Source of the DNA: Clostridia bacterium
GTDB taxonomy: Bacteria; Bacillota; Peptococcia; DRI-13; UBA5745
Direction: 5' to 3'
NCBI GenBank assembly: GCA_018434325.1
Contig: JAHDPO010000013.1
Location: forward strand, 1-64,000
Length of the DNA stretch: 64,000 bases
Shown: positions 17,056-26,079 of the stretch, one piece after another
Position numbering within the stretch: the first letter of the stretch is position 1
Layout of the letters: each line of letters begins with the position of its first letter
Program-made: the position numbers and the translations under genes
The notes under the pieces: model-generated
Told to the model about the DNA's origin: nothing
Databases searched by the model: none
The model's input: the letters and a program-made list of their open reading frames with translations, nothing else

Positions 17056-19569
17056 ATGAAGAGAGAGAAGCTTTTGCACAAGAGCATTGGTTTGCTTCTT
17101 TGTCTGGCGGTGATAACGTCAGGCTTATCCGGCTGCGGCCAAAAGGCCTCAGAGGAGGTTGACGCTTCTAGCGGCATAAGCTATGGCCGTGATGCGGCTA
17201 TGGCCCAAGCTGCGGCAATGCTGGCGGCAGAGCCTTTAGCCAAGGCCTCCTTATTGTCCGGCATAGCGGCTAAAGAAAAGGTCTTTGCTTTGGCCTTTGA
17301 CGGCCTGGCAGATCACAGGACAATGGAGCGGGTTTTTAGCCTTTTAGAAAAATATCAGGTAAGCTCCACTTTTTTCGTTACGGGCGTCGAGGCTGCCGAG
17401 GATGCTGCGGCAGTCAAAAGTATCATCGAAGCAAAGCAAACCCTGGGCAGTAATTCCTTGAAAGGCCAGACTCATATGGAGGAGCTGGCTTTTGAAGAAA
17501 TGGTCGGGGATTTTGCCTATGCCGCCGCAATTCTTGAGGCAATAACCGGTCAAGCCCCGGAGCTGGTCAAATGCCGCGGCACCCTATATACGGATGATCT
17601 GCTGGCAGCGGCGGCAGCTTCCGGTTTTCGGTATGGGGTGAAGAGCGGCGTCTTTGTCAACTATCAAAGCTTCAATAATTACGACGGAGCTTTGGGGTTC
17701 ATTTCCCGGCTGGAAAAGGGCAGCATTTTATCGGTAAAGATGAAAGGCGTTTTGGACGGTCAGGAATATGCGGGATCCTTAGATAGCAAAGATAATTATA
17801 TGCCCGGCCGCCGCCCGGCGGGGATCAAAGGCGGGACAGAAGCAAAAGAAGGGGAGGGGGCAAAGCTTTCAGAGGAAGAACGGTTATTGCGGGGCATAGA
17901 ATGGCTGCTGCAAGCGGCAAAGGAATCCGGCTGGCGAATCGTTGCCCTTGATGCTTTGGCTGCCCAGGAGACCTTTGAGCTGGATAAAGAGGCCAGGCAG
18001 GAGATCTATCTGCAAAGGCGGGAAGCAAACAAGCAGCGGCTTGCCAAAGAGATAAACCTGATTCACACCACTGAACGGGCGGCGGCTCTGTCCTTTTATG
18101 GTATCGGTAACGGGCCTTTGCTGCAATCTGTTTTAGACCGGCTGGCGGCCTTAAACATGCAGGCAACTTTTTTTGTGTCCGAAAACGATATCATCGACTA
18201 TCCGGAGAGGGTAAAACAAATTGTAGATGGGGGCCATGAGATAGGTGCGGTGCTGCTGCCTAAAGGCAGTTTGGATTACCTGTCGGTTTGCGAGCAAATT
18301 TATCAGGTTCAAAGCCTGATGAGCTCTAATTATCATGTAAAAGTTCAAGTGGTCAGTCAAATATTCAACTCCATACCGGATGAGGTAAAAGAGGCAGTCT
18401 CCGCCATGGATATGGCTCTGATCGGCCATTCCCGTATTTTCAATACCAGCGTCGAAAGCGGTGCAGCCGGCGCCGGCCCACTAGTGGACACCATGTTCCA
18501 CAGCTCCGATTATACCGTCAAGCGGGGTGAAATCCTCCACTTCCGGCTGGATTACCGGCAGCAAAAGGATGAGCTTGTGCCGGAACTGCTGCAGGCTATT
18601 TCCCAGCGGCTCTTGAGCAATACCGGCAGCGCCTATGGACCCCGTTATACCCTCCAGGCTGTAGGGCAGCTGCTGAATGGCAAAGGAATTTACCAATATC
18701 CCGTGCCTATGGACAGAGGGTTGATCTATAGGGGGCATTTGCAAGGCATGACTGAGGAGGAAAGGTTTTCTCTCGTCAATTCCCGGTATATTGGCACTCC
18801 CAGTAAATCCTCTGTGGATGAATTGCCCGGTTTCACCGAAGAAGAAGTAAGCCGGCTGGACAAAACAGGTAAGCTGGCGGTGGATGGCAGCAACACGGTT
18901 TTTCTTACCTTTGACGACTGGGGTACCGACCGGGTGCTCAACAGAATCCTGGAGGTTCTGGATAAGCATAAGGTCAAAGCCAGCTTTTTTATTTATACCG
19001 AGCATGTGCCGGCAAACCCTAATTTGTTGCGGGCTATCGGTCTTGCGGGCCATGACATCGGCGGCCATACGGACCGCCATTTGCCGATGACGGAGTATAG
19101 TGCGGAAGAGAAAAAGTATTATTCGCTGACTTCCCGGCATACAGAGGAGCTGGGCGAGGATGTAGTCCGCTCTTATAAAACGCTGGAAAGGGTAGTAGGC
19201 GACTTATACAATGAGCAGGGCCGGCCTGTGCTGACCCGGTTTTTCCGGCCGCCTACGCTGGCGGTGAGCCGGGAGGGCATGGAGGCCGTATTGGATGCCG
19301 GATATCAATATATTGTCAACGGCGATTTCAGCACCGGCGATTACCAAAGCGGCAGCGCTGAGGAATTATTCGATTTACTGGTGCATGGTATAACGGTTTC
19401 CGGTCAATCGGAACCCAGAACTATTGCTCCGGGAAGCATCATTGTTATGCATATGACGGACAGCGCTCAGTTTACGCCGGAGGCCCTGGATCAATTTCTA
19501 TCCTGGAATGCCGCCCGGCCTGAAGACGAAAGGTTCCAATTTGCCAGGATCAGCGACTATCTTCAATAA
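17056..19569 (+). CDS. Lipoprotein with three tandem NodB-like polysaccharide deacetylase domains, two degenerate
   Basis: 837-aa surface lipoprotein: lipobox LSGC with Cys27. Three NodB-fold segments can be seen. Domain 1 (about 70-270) starts FALAFDGLADHRTMERVFSLLEKYQVSSTFFVTG, with DG in place of the metal-binding DD. Domain 2 (about 335-480) starts AALSFYGIGNGPLLQSVLDRLAALNMQATFFVS and has lost the acid. Domain 3 (about 615-835) keeps a full set: TFDDWGTD, HTDRH and RPPTLA, plus a late GSIIVMHM. So only domain 3 should deacetylate; the other two may bind glycan. Start ATG 17056 was preferred to 17011 because it gives a proper lipoprotein signal and has AAAGGG upstream; the longer form would overlap the previous gene. 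Likely N-deacetylates the polymer made by the next gene. Confidence 0.85.
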   Translation: MKREKLLHKSIGLLLCLAVITSGLSGCGQKASEEVDASSGISYGRDAAMAQAAAMLAAEPLAKASLLSGIAAKEKVFALAFDGLADHRTMERVFSLLEKYQVSSTFFVTGVEAAEDAAAVKSIIEAKQTLGSNSLKGQTHMEELAFEEMVGDFAYAAAILEAITGQAPELVKCRGTLYTDDLLAAAAASGFRYGVKSGVFVNYQSFNNYDGALGFISRLEKGSILSVKMKGVLDGQEYAGSLDSKDNYMPGRRPAGIKGGTEAKEGEGAKLSEEERLLRGIEWLLQAAKESGWRIVALDALAAQETFELDKEARQEIYLQRREANKQRLAKEINLIHTTERAAALSFYGIGNGPLLQSVLDRLAALNMQATFFVSENDIIDYPERVKQIVDGGHEIGAVLLPKGSLDYLSVCEQIYQVQSLMSSNYHVKVQVVSQIFNSIPDEVKEAVSAMDMALIGHSRIFNTSVESGAAGAGPLVDTMFHSSDYTVKRGEILHFRLDYRQQKDELVPELLQAISQRLLSNTGSAYGPRYTLQAVGQLLNGKGIYQYPVPMDRGLIYRGHLQGMTEEERFSLVNSRYIGTPSKSSVDELPGFTEEEVSRLDKTGKLAVDGSNTVFLTFDDWGTDRVLNRILEVLDKHKVKASFFIYTEHVPANPNLLRAIGLAGHDIGGHTDRHLPMTEYSAEEKKYYSLTSRHTEELGEDVVRSYKTLERVVGDLYNEQGRPVLTRFFRPPTLAVSREGMEAVLDAGYQYIVNGDFSTGDYQSGSAEELFDLLVHGITVSGQSEPRTIAPGSIIVMHMTDSAQFTPEALDQFLSWNAARPEDERFQFARISDYLQ

Positions 19570-19601
19570 CTCCATAGGTCTGGAATTAAGAGGGAGCTTG
19601 C

Positions 19602-21521
19602 ATGAGCAGCTTATATAGAATCTTCAAAAGAAAAAAGTATATTGACAATGTTTGGCCGGCTGCTAAGAAGGATCGGCGGCTCTTGGCCAATGTGCCCGAC
19701 GGGCAAGGCCAGCGAAGCAATGTTGACCGCCGGGGCCAGGAACCTCGAGACCTGTCAGACAGCAATTTTGCTGAACGGATCTTGAAAAACAGGGCCGGCA
19801 ACCGCTACCGGGCCGGCAGCCAGGTGCGGATTTTTTGCCGGCTGGCCGAAGGCGGGAAAAAAGAGATCCAAGCAGAAAGCGTGGATATTTCTGCCACCGG
19901 CCTGCTGCTGCGTTTACCTGACCAGGCCACAGGAGAGCTGCTGCAAAAAGCTGGCGAGCTATTGCTGAAATTCCGTATTGCCGCCGGCAGCATGCCTGAA
20001 GGTTATGAAATGCGGGTTAAGCTGGCGGCTAGGGTTGTGCGGCTTTTTCAGGATGGTGAGGACGGCTTTTTCTGCGGCCTGGCTTTTGCCCAGGATTTGA
20101 ACAAATACGCCGCCGAGCATAAAAACCGCAATGTCCTAGCTGTTGCCAGCCTGCTGCTGTTCTTTATTGCAGGTTTCATCCTTTTGATGCGGGCGGAAAG
20201 CGTGATCTATTTTAAATTTAATAAGGTACTCTATCTATATAGCATTATCACTGCCCTGTTTTTGCTGAGCCGCTATTTTTTCGGAGCCTTTTACCGGCCT
20301 GCGCCCATTGATCACGGCTTTACACCCGGCGTAAGCATTATCATTCCCTGCTTCAATGAAGAGGACTGGATTCAGCGCACCGTTGTCAGCTGCGTCAACC
20401 AGGATTATCCTACGGATAAGCTGGAGGTTATTGTGGTGGATGATTGCTCCAATGACCGGTCGGCGGCCAAGATCAAGGATATCATTGAGCAGCTCCACCG
20501 GGAAGGTGCCTACTGCAATACCGGTCAAAGAGTGAAATATTTTGTACAGCCCCAAAATTTAGGCAAACGCCATGCTTTGGCCCGGGGAACCAGGGCAGCT
20601 AAGCATGAACTGGTGGTTTTTGTGGATTCCGACAGCTTTTTGGATCCCTATGCCGTCCGCAACTTAGTTATGCCCTTCCAGGACCCGAAAATAGGCGGCG
20701 TATCAGGACGTACGGATGTGGCTAATACTTATACTAATGTGCTGACGAAGATGCAGGCGGTCCGGTATTATATTGCTTTTCGGATGATGAAAGCTGCAGA
20801 GTCGGTATTTGATGCGGTAACTTGCCTTTCCGGGCCTTTAGCCTGCTACCGCAAGAAAATTGTTATTGAGAATATGGATCAATGGCTTAACCAGAAATTT
20901 CTTGGCAGAAGGGCTACCTTCGGTGATGATCGGAGCATGACCAACTTTGTGTTAAATAAACACCGGACAGGCTATCAGGATACGGCTGTCTGCTCCACCG
21001 TCGTACCTAATCGATATAAGGTTTTTTTGCGGCAGCAGATGCGCTGGAAGCGGTCTTGGCTGCGGGAATCAATTGTGGCGGGCCGCTTTATGTGGCGAAA
21101 GGAACCTTTTGCGGCTTTGCTGTTTTACATTGGCCTGCTGGTGCCTGTGGCAGCGCCGGCGGTGGTGTTCTACAATATGCTGTATGTACCCCTTGTTCAT
21201 CGGGTTTTTCCTACTACCTTTTTGGTGGGGATGCTGATGATGGCATTGCTGATGAGCGTTGTCCAGTTGTTTTTGAAAAAAAGCTCCATTTGGCTTTTTG
21301 GCATGGTCTTTTGTATTTTCTATGAAGCGGTGCTGTTGTGGCAGATGCCGGTGGCCTGGTTTACCTTCTGGAAATCCACTTGGGGCACCCGCATGACGCC
21401 GGAGGATATTGCTTACCAACAGCAAAAGGAGCGGCGGTCAGGCAGAGGTAAAAAAGCGGCGGTACCAAAACAAGGAAAAGGGGGCGGAGAGGATAGAGAA
21501 GAGCAAGCAATGTCTGCCTGA
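19602..21521 (+). CDS. PilZ domain-fused processive glycosyltransferase family 2 (c-di-GMP-regulated polysaccharide synthase)
   Basis: 639-aa membrane synthase. N-terminal PilZ domain (about 60-170) has both c-di-GMP motifs: R64-AGN-R68 (RxxxR) and D95-IS-ATG100 (DxSxxG). Two membrane helices follow (about 178-195, 208-226). The GT-A catalytic domain (240-490) has VVDDCS (D280, D281), the DxD VDSDS (342-344), the base GDD (about 442) and the processive-synthase signature QQMRW (478-482). Three or four C-terminal helices form the translocation channel. Architecture resembles hyaluronan/NodC/PgaC synthases; polymer identity is unknown, perhaps containing HexNAc given the deacetylase partners. 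In cellulose synthase the PilZ domain is C-terminal, so the N-terminal position is notable. The gene overlaps the next ORF by 113 bp if the latter starts at TTG 21409. Confidence 0.92.
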   Translation: MSSLYRIFKRKKYIDNVWPAAKKDRRLLANVPDGQGQRSNVDRRGQEPRDLSDSNFAERILKNRAGNRYRAGSQVRIFCRLAEGGKKEIQAESVDISATGLLLRLPDQATGELLQKAGELLLKFRIAAGSMPEGYEMRVKLAARVVRLFQDGEDGFFCGLAFAQDLNKYAAEHKNRNVLAVASLLLFFIAGFILLMRAESVIYFKFNKVLYLYSIITALFLLSRYFFGAFYRPAPIDHGFTPGVSIIIPCFNEEDWIQRTVVSCVNQDYPTDKLEVIVVDDCSNDRSAAKIKDIIEQLHREGAYCNTGQRVKYFVQPQNLGKRHALARGTRAAKHELVVFVDSDSFLDPYAVRNLVMPFQDPKIGGVSGRTDVANTYTNVLTKMQAVRYYIAFRMMKAAESVFDAVTCLSGPLACYRKKIVIENMDQWLNQKFLGRRATFGDDRSMTNFVLNKHRTGYQDTAVCSTVVPNRYKVFLRQQMRWKRSWLRESIVAGRFMWRKEPFAALLFYIGLLVPVAAPAVVFYNMLYVPLVHRVFPTTFLVGMLMMALLMSVVQLFLKKSSIWLFGMVFCIFYEAVLLWQMPVAWFTFWKSTWGTRMTPEDIAYQQQKERRSGRGKKAAVPKQGKGGGEDREEQAMSA

Positions 21522-23343
21522 AAAAGAGGGCAGGAAGCGGCGGCGCAGTATTTTGCAAGCTATAGTGCTGCTGGGCTTGGCCTTGTTGTTGTTGAAAACG
21601 CTATTTTCTACAGCCCATTATCAGCCTTACACTTCGCTGCCGCCGGATGCGCCGGACCATGGCTTTCTGGCCATCTCCTATTTTGGGGTGGACAGAAAGG
21701 GTACGGCAACCCTCATCGGCGTCAAAGAATTGGAGCGGCATATCAAGGCTTTACGGGATTCCGGTTATGTAACCGTAAGTCAACAGGAAGTTTTGTCTTA
21801 TTACCGGGATGGCAAGCCCCTGCCTGAAAAGGCCTTGCTGCTGCTCTTTGAAGACGGCCGGCGGGATACCGCAATTTTTTCGCAAAAAATCATGGAAAAG
21901 CATAATGTTATTGCTACCATGTTTTCCTATGGGGATAAGTTTAAAAAGGAGGACACTAAATTTCTTACCTCCGAAGATATAAAGAGCATGGTGGATAGCA
22001 CCTTCTGGGAAACGGGGACCAATGGTTACCGCTTGGCCTTTATTAATGTATTTGATCGTTACGGTTACTATTTAGGGGAGCTTAACTCTCTGGAGTTTTC
22101 GATGATGGCTCCTTATCTTAACCGGAAGTATGACCACTATCTGATGGATTACCTGCGGGATGAACAGGGGGTGCCCAAAGAAAGCCATGAGGAAATGAAG
22201 GCGCGCATTGATAGAGATTATAGGTTAATGGAAAGCATATATCGGGAGGAGCTGGGAAAATTACCGGCCTTCTACGCCTTAATGCATTCCAATACGGGAC
22301 AGTTTGGCACAAACGAAAAAGCCAGTCAGGTAAACGCTGAACATATTTATCGCTTGTTTGCTATGAACCTCAACCGGGAGGGCAGTTCCCATAATGACAG
22401 GAGCAACTCCCTTTATGACCTTACCCGTATGCAGCCCCAGGCCCATTGGTCTGTCAACCATTTGTTGATGCGGATTTGGGAGGATACCGGCCAGGACATG
22501 GCTTTTGTACAGGGGGATAAGGGGCAGGCGGCGCTATGGAGCAATTTGGCGGGGGTGGCAGAATTCGGCCGGGATTCGATTATTTTGACCTCGCTGCCGG
22601 CCGGGACCGGTATCTTGCGGCTAAAGGACAGTGAAGAATTTGGCGACATCTCCCTGTCTCTTCAGCTGGAGGGCAATGCCTTGGGTTCTCAGGCAGTTTT
22701 GCTGCGCTCCGATAAGGGTCTGCGCAATTACCTCCGGATTGCTCTGGAAGATAAGCGTCTGGTCGTTACCCAGGTGGAGGAGGGAAAGCAGCAAGAATTA
22801 TTCTCTCAGTCCTTGGACCGTATTGCCGGTGTTCCCCCGGTGTCGGTGCCTGAGGATAAAAAGCAGGCCGAGATCGGCAGGCTGAGGATGGCTCTAAAAT
22901 ATGCGAAGGGCATAAGCGATGCCGCAGATACAGCCCGGCAATTGGCTGAGGCCGGGCAAAGGCAGGCTGCATCTGTGGCCGAGGGTGCTGAGGAATATAG
23001 CCCTAACCTTGATTTAAATGAAGGCCAAAAAAAGGAACTGGCCATAACGCTGCAAGGTGAGCGGCTTTCTGTAGCGGTAGACGGTATTGCGGCAGTGGCG
23101 GATTTACCCGTCCGATGTGCTGCTTCAGGCGCACTGGTACTGGAGTCCCGTTCCAGCTTTCAGAAATACAGCCAGAGAAATCTAACGGATGACGTTTATG
23201 ATGGTGTGTTTCGTAATATCATGATTACAGGCCAGGAAGGCGGGGTGGTCTTTGACGGGCGTCCGGAAAGAGCTGAGCGTATCTTGGCTGCCCTTGCCGG
23301 CGGCTGGCATGGCTTAATCGATTGGTTCGTTAAGGTCCTATGA
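21409..23343 (+). CDS. Membrane-anchored NodB-like protein with C-terminal lectin-like domain
   Basis: 644-aa type II membrane protein. A very basic cytoplasmic tail of about 47 residues (KEGRKRRR) precedes one helix (LQAIVLLGLALLLLKTLF), so the bulk is outside. Residues 80-330 show a polysaccharide-deacetylase-like fold of the PgaB/IcaB kind (HGFLAISYFG, a ruler-like VSQQEVLSYYRDGKPLPEKALLLLFEDGRRD), but the usual DDG is EDG and the His motif is not evident, so activity is doubtful. Residues 395-620 look like a concanavalin-type jelly roll (GDISLSLQLEGNALGSQAVLLRS, RNIMITG). Start uncertain: TTG 21409 has GGAGG only 3 nt upstream and overlaps the synthase; no ATG exists before residue 150. 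Likely modifies or binds the exported polymer. Confidence 0.75.
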   Translation: MLTNSKRSGGQAEVKKRRYQNKEKGAERIEKSKQCLPEKEGRKRRRSILQAIVLLGLALLLLKTLFSTAHYQPYTSLPPDAPDHGFLAISYFGVDRKGTATLIGVKELERHIKALRDSGYVTVSQQEVLSYYRDGKPLPEKALLLLFEDGRRDTAIFSQKIMEKHNVIATMFSYGDKFKKEDTKFLTSEDIKSMVDSTFWETGTNGYRLAFINVFDRYGYYLGELNSLEFSMMAPYLNRKYDHYLMDYLRDEQGVPKESHEEMKARIDRDYRLMESIYREELGKLPAFYALMHSNTGQFGTNEKASQVNAEHIYRLFAMNLNREGSSHNDRSNSLYDLTRMQPQAHWSVNHLLMRIWEDTGQDMAFVQGDKGQAALWSNLAGVAEFGRDSIILTSLPAGTGILRLKDSEEFGDISLSLQLEGNALGSQAVLLRSDKGLRNYLRIALEDKRLVVTQVEEGKQQELFSQSLDRIAGVPPVSVPEDKKQAEIGRLRMALKYAKGISDAADTARQLAEAGQRQAASVAEGAEEYSPNLDLNEGQKKELAITLQGERLSVAVDGIAAVADLPVRCAASGALVLESRSSFQKYSQRNLTDDVYDGVFRNIMITGQEGGVVFDGRPERAERILAALAGGWHGLIDWFVKVL

Positions 23344-23370
23344 TAAAGATCCTATGACACAGGAGTAATT

Positions 23371-24417
23371 ATGGCAAAGAAGCTGTCCGCAATCTTAATC
23401 CTGTTTTTTGTCTGCCTCATCGGCGGCTGTCAAGTGCAAAAAAATACCCAGCCTCCTCAGCTATCCCAGCCCCGGCAGCTCCCAGAGTTATCGGCTTGGG
23501 CGGTTTACTGGGACATGGAGGGAGCCCTGCGAGGTATCGAGAAGCTGGGAGAGCAGCTGGTGAGCCTGCAGTACTTTGCCGCTTATTTTGACGCCGAAAA
23601 TCAATTATTTATCCCCCAGCCGATCCAATTGCAGAGGGGGATGGCGGCAGGCACAGGCGCGGGCGCAGGCACAGGCGCAGCAGCCCCGGCAGCCGAGACA
23701 AGGGCCCCGGACTTGATCACCTATCTTACGGTGGTAAACGACAGGCTTCTTGCAGGGGGCGGCTCAGTCCTCAAAGATAAGCAATTGCTGTATGAGCTGC
23801 TGGCGGAAGAGGCAGATCAAAAAGCTCATATTGCTCAGATTCTGACTCTAGCTGCGGCAGAGGGCTACGACGGTGTTGAGATCGATTATGAAGCCATCCG
23901 TAAGGATATGGTTTTGTGGCAATATTTCTTGGATTTCATCCGCCGGCTGGCCTTGGCGGCAACGGAGGAAGGCCTTTTGCTCCGGGTTGTGCTGGAGCCG
24001 GGAGCTCCCTTTGAAGCCTTAGACTTTCCCCAAGGGCCGGAGTATGTAATCATGTGTTATAACCTGCACGGGCCCGGCAGCCTGCCGGGCCCTAAGGCCA
24101 ATGATGAATTTTTACTGGAGCTGGTGCAAAAGACATCGGTCATACCGGGCAGAAGGATTTTTGCTCTTGCTGCCGGCGGCTTTGATTGGTCCGGTGATCA
24201 AGTCACTTCTTTGACGGAGCAGGAGGCCCTGGCTTTGAGATCCCGGCAAAAGGCTGAATTTAGCCGGGACTCGGCCAGCCAGGCCCTCAGCTTCTCTTAT
24301 CAACAGGAAAATACTGTCCATCAGGTATGGTATGCCGATAGCGCCACTCTGGATCACTGGATCAGCTTATTAAAAGACCAGGTTGATTGCGGCATTGCCC
24401 TTTGGCGTCTGGAGTAA
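23371..24417 (+). CDS. GH18-like lipoprotein (putative polysaccharide hydrolase)
   Basis: 348-aa lipoprotein; signal peptide with lipobox IGGC (Cys20). The mature part is a TIM-barrel-like domain with the family 18 signature GYDGVEIDYEAI (DGxxxDxE, Glu acid about 176), preceded by LITYLTVVNDR and followed by YVIMCYNLHGPG, as in chitinase/SleL-type enzymes. It contains a low-complexity insert GTGAGAGTGAAAPAA (about 92-108). Probably trims the operon's polymer during export or dispersal; such hydrolases accompany synthase operons (as PgaB and PelA do). AGGAG precedes the ATG; last gene of the operon. Confidence 0.8.
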   Translation: MAKKLSAILILFFVCLIGGCQVQKNTQPPQLSQPRQLPELSAWAVYWDMEGALRGIEKLGEQLVSLQYFAAYFDAENQLFIPQPIQLQRGMAAGTGAGAGTGAAAPAAETRAPDLITYLTVVNDRLLAGGGSVLKDKQLLYELLAEEADQKAHIAQILTLAAAEGYDGVEIDYEAIRKDMVLWQYFLDFIRRLALAATEEGLLLRVVLEPGAPFEALDFPQGPEYVIMCYNLHGPGSLPGPKANDEFLLELVQKTSVIPGRRIFALAAGGFDWSGDQVTSLTEQEALALRSRQKAEFSRDSASQALSFSYQQENTVHQVWYADSATLDHWISLLKDQVDCGIALWRLE

Positions 24418-24438
24418 AAAGAAGTCTTTACGCAAAAC

Positions 24439-24480
24439 ATTGAAAAAGCAGGGATGCATAAAAATCCCTGCTTTTTCAAT
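24439..24480. terminator. Terminator of the exopolysaccharide operon
   Basis: A 17-bp perfect stem, ATTGAAAAAGCAGGGAT with ATCCCTGCTTTTTCAAT, loop of 8 nt. The A/T-rich arm gives U-rich tails in both directions. It lies 21 nt after the GH18-like gene and ahead of the germination operon. Confidence 0.85.
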
Positions 24481-24525
24481 ACTAAAAGGAAGAGTGCTTG
24501 CCAAAAGAAGAAGCAAGGAGAAGTT

Positions 24526-26079
24526 ATGCTGCGGTTTTTGAAAAAGTTGTGCGCCGGAAAAACTACGGATATTGATAAAAAGATTGCCGGGTTGAACTAT
24601 CCTCTTGAGGAGCGTAAATTCAGCCGGTCATTAGACGAGAATGTTGCAGTCATCAAAAAGCTGCTTACCGATGTGGATATTGCCCAATATAAGCTGATCC
24701 AAAGCGCCGGCAAAAATCCCGCCCGCTATTTTCTGATCTTTTTTGACGGTATAGTGCATTCCGAAATTGTCAACAGCAATATTATCAAGCCCCTGATGAA
24801 CAGCAAAACGGAAGAAGGAAGCCCGAAGCTGGAAAAGCTGCTGGCCACCGTAGTACAGGCAGGGGAATCAAAAATCATCGATACATTCAAAGCGGTGATC
24901 GAGAGCGTAACCCATGGCGACACCGTGCTTTTCATAGAGAGCTGCGATCAGGCCGCCGTTTTCAATACCAGACAGTTTTCCACCCGCGCCATAACGGAGC
25001 CGGATAATGAGAAAGTCCTCAGTGGCCCCCGGGAGGGCTTTACGGAGCTGCTGGTTCAAAACCTTTCCCAAATCCTGCGGCGGGCCCGCACCAACGAATT
25101 GAAAACGAAAATGATGACCTTAGGCAAGCGCACCCAAACCAAAATCTGCGTATGCTATCTGGACAGCCTGGTCAATAGGGAAGTACTGGAGGAGCTTTAC
25201 CGGCGGCTGGATAAAATCGATATCGACGGAGTTTTGGATTCCAACTATATCACCGAAGAGATCCACGATTATCCCCTTTCGCCTTTTCGCACCGTCGGCA
25301 GTACGGAACGGCCGGATGTGGTCGTTGGCAGGCTTTTGGAAGGGCGCATCGCCATTTTGGTGGACAACTCCCCTGTAGCCCTAACTGTGCCTTACCTTTT
25401 TATCGAAAACTTTCAAAGCAATGAGGACTATTATTTTAACTTCTATTATTCCTCTTTTTCCAGGCTGCTGCGTATTTTAGGCTTCTTTCTGACCCTGTCG
25501 GTACCGGGGCTGTACATCGCCGTAGTAGCCTTTCATCAGGAGATTTTGCCTTTGCAGCTGTTGATGAGAATTGCTATGGAGCGTCAGAGCGTACCGCTGC
25601 CCGCCGCTTTGGAGGCGGTAATCATGCTGATCGTCTTCGATATTTTGCGGGAAACAGGTGTTCGTATGCCCTCCAATATCGGCCAGGCCCTGAGCATTGT
25701 AGGGGCGCTGGTCATTGGTCAGGCTGCCGTTGAAGCCAGCCTGGTGGCGGCGCCGATGATCATTGTGGTGGCGGCCACAGGCATCACCAGCCTTTTGGTG
25801 CCGAAGCTGAATGCACCGATGATTTTTTGGCGTCTGTTCTTTCTGATCATGGCTTCAACTTTCGGTTTCTTCGGCCTGACCATAGGTCTTTCTCTGCTGT
25901 TCATTCATTTGAATAACCTGACCTCCTTCGGCGTGGAGCATCTGTCGCTGAAAGGAAGTTTCCGCTTACAGGAAAATAAGGATATCTTCATCCGTTTCCC
26001 CTGGCCCTATATGATTGACCGCCCCAAAGGGCTGAGCCGCAACAAAGTAAGACAGACAGGAGACGGAATCGATGATTAA
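24526..26079 (+). CDS. GerA-family germinant receptor A subunit
   Basis: 517-aa subunit of a spore inner-membrane germinant receptor. A soluble N-terminal half (about 1-240) is followed by at least four to five hydrophobic helices between about 300 and 465 (ILGFFLTLSVPGLYIAVVAFH, AALEAVIMLIVFDILRETGVRMP, AASLVAAPMIIVVAATGI, IFWRLFFLIMASTFGFFGL); PDVVVGRLLEGRIAILVDNSPVALTVP is a family hallmark. In Bacillus the A subunits assemble into a ligand-gated oligomeric channel. ATG 24526 with AAGGAG 5 nt upstream was used; the in-frame ATG at 24454 lies inside the preceding terminator. Its last 8 bp overlap the C-subunit gene. Expression is expected late in the forespore (sigma-G), though I see no clear sigma-G box. 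Confidence 0.95.
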   Translation: MLRFLKKLCAGKTTDIDKKIAGLNYPLEERKFSRSLDENVAVIKKLLTDVDIAQYKLIQSAGKNPARYFLIFFDGIVHSEIVNSNIIKPLMNSKTEEGSPKLEKLLATVVQAGESKIIDTFKAVIESVTHGDTVLFIESCDQAAVFNTRQFSTRAITEPDNEKVLSGPREGFTELLVQNLSQILRRARTNELKTKMMTLGKRTQTKICVCYLDSLVNREVLEELYRRLDKIDIDGVLDSNYITEEIHDYPLSPFRTVGSTERPDVVVGRLLEGRIAILVDNSPVALTVPYLFIENFQSNEDYYFNFYYSSFSRLLRILGFFLTLSVPGLYIAVVAFHQEILPLQLLMRIAMERQSVPLPAALEAVIMLIVFDILRETGVRMPSNIGQALSIVGALVIGQAAVEASLVAAPMIIVVAATGITSLLVPKLNAPMIFWRLFFLIMASTFGFFGLTIGLSLLFIHLNNLTSFGVEHLSLKGSFRLQENKDIFIRFPWPYMIDRPKGLSRNKVRQTGDGIDD

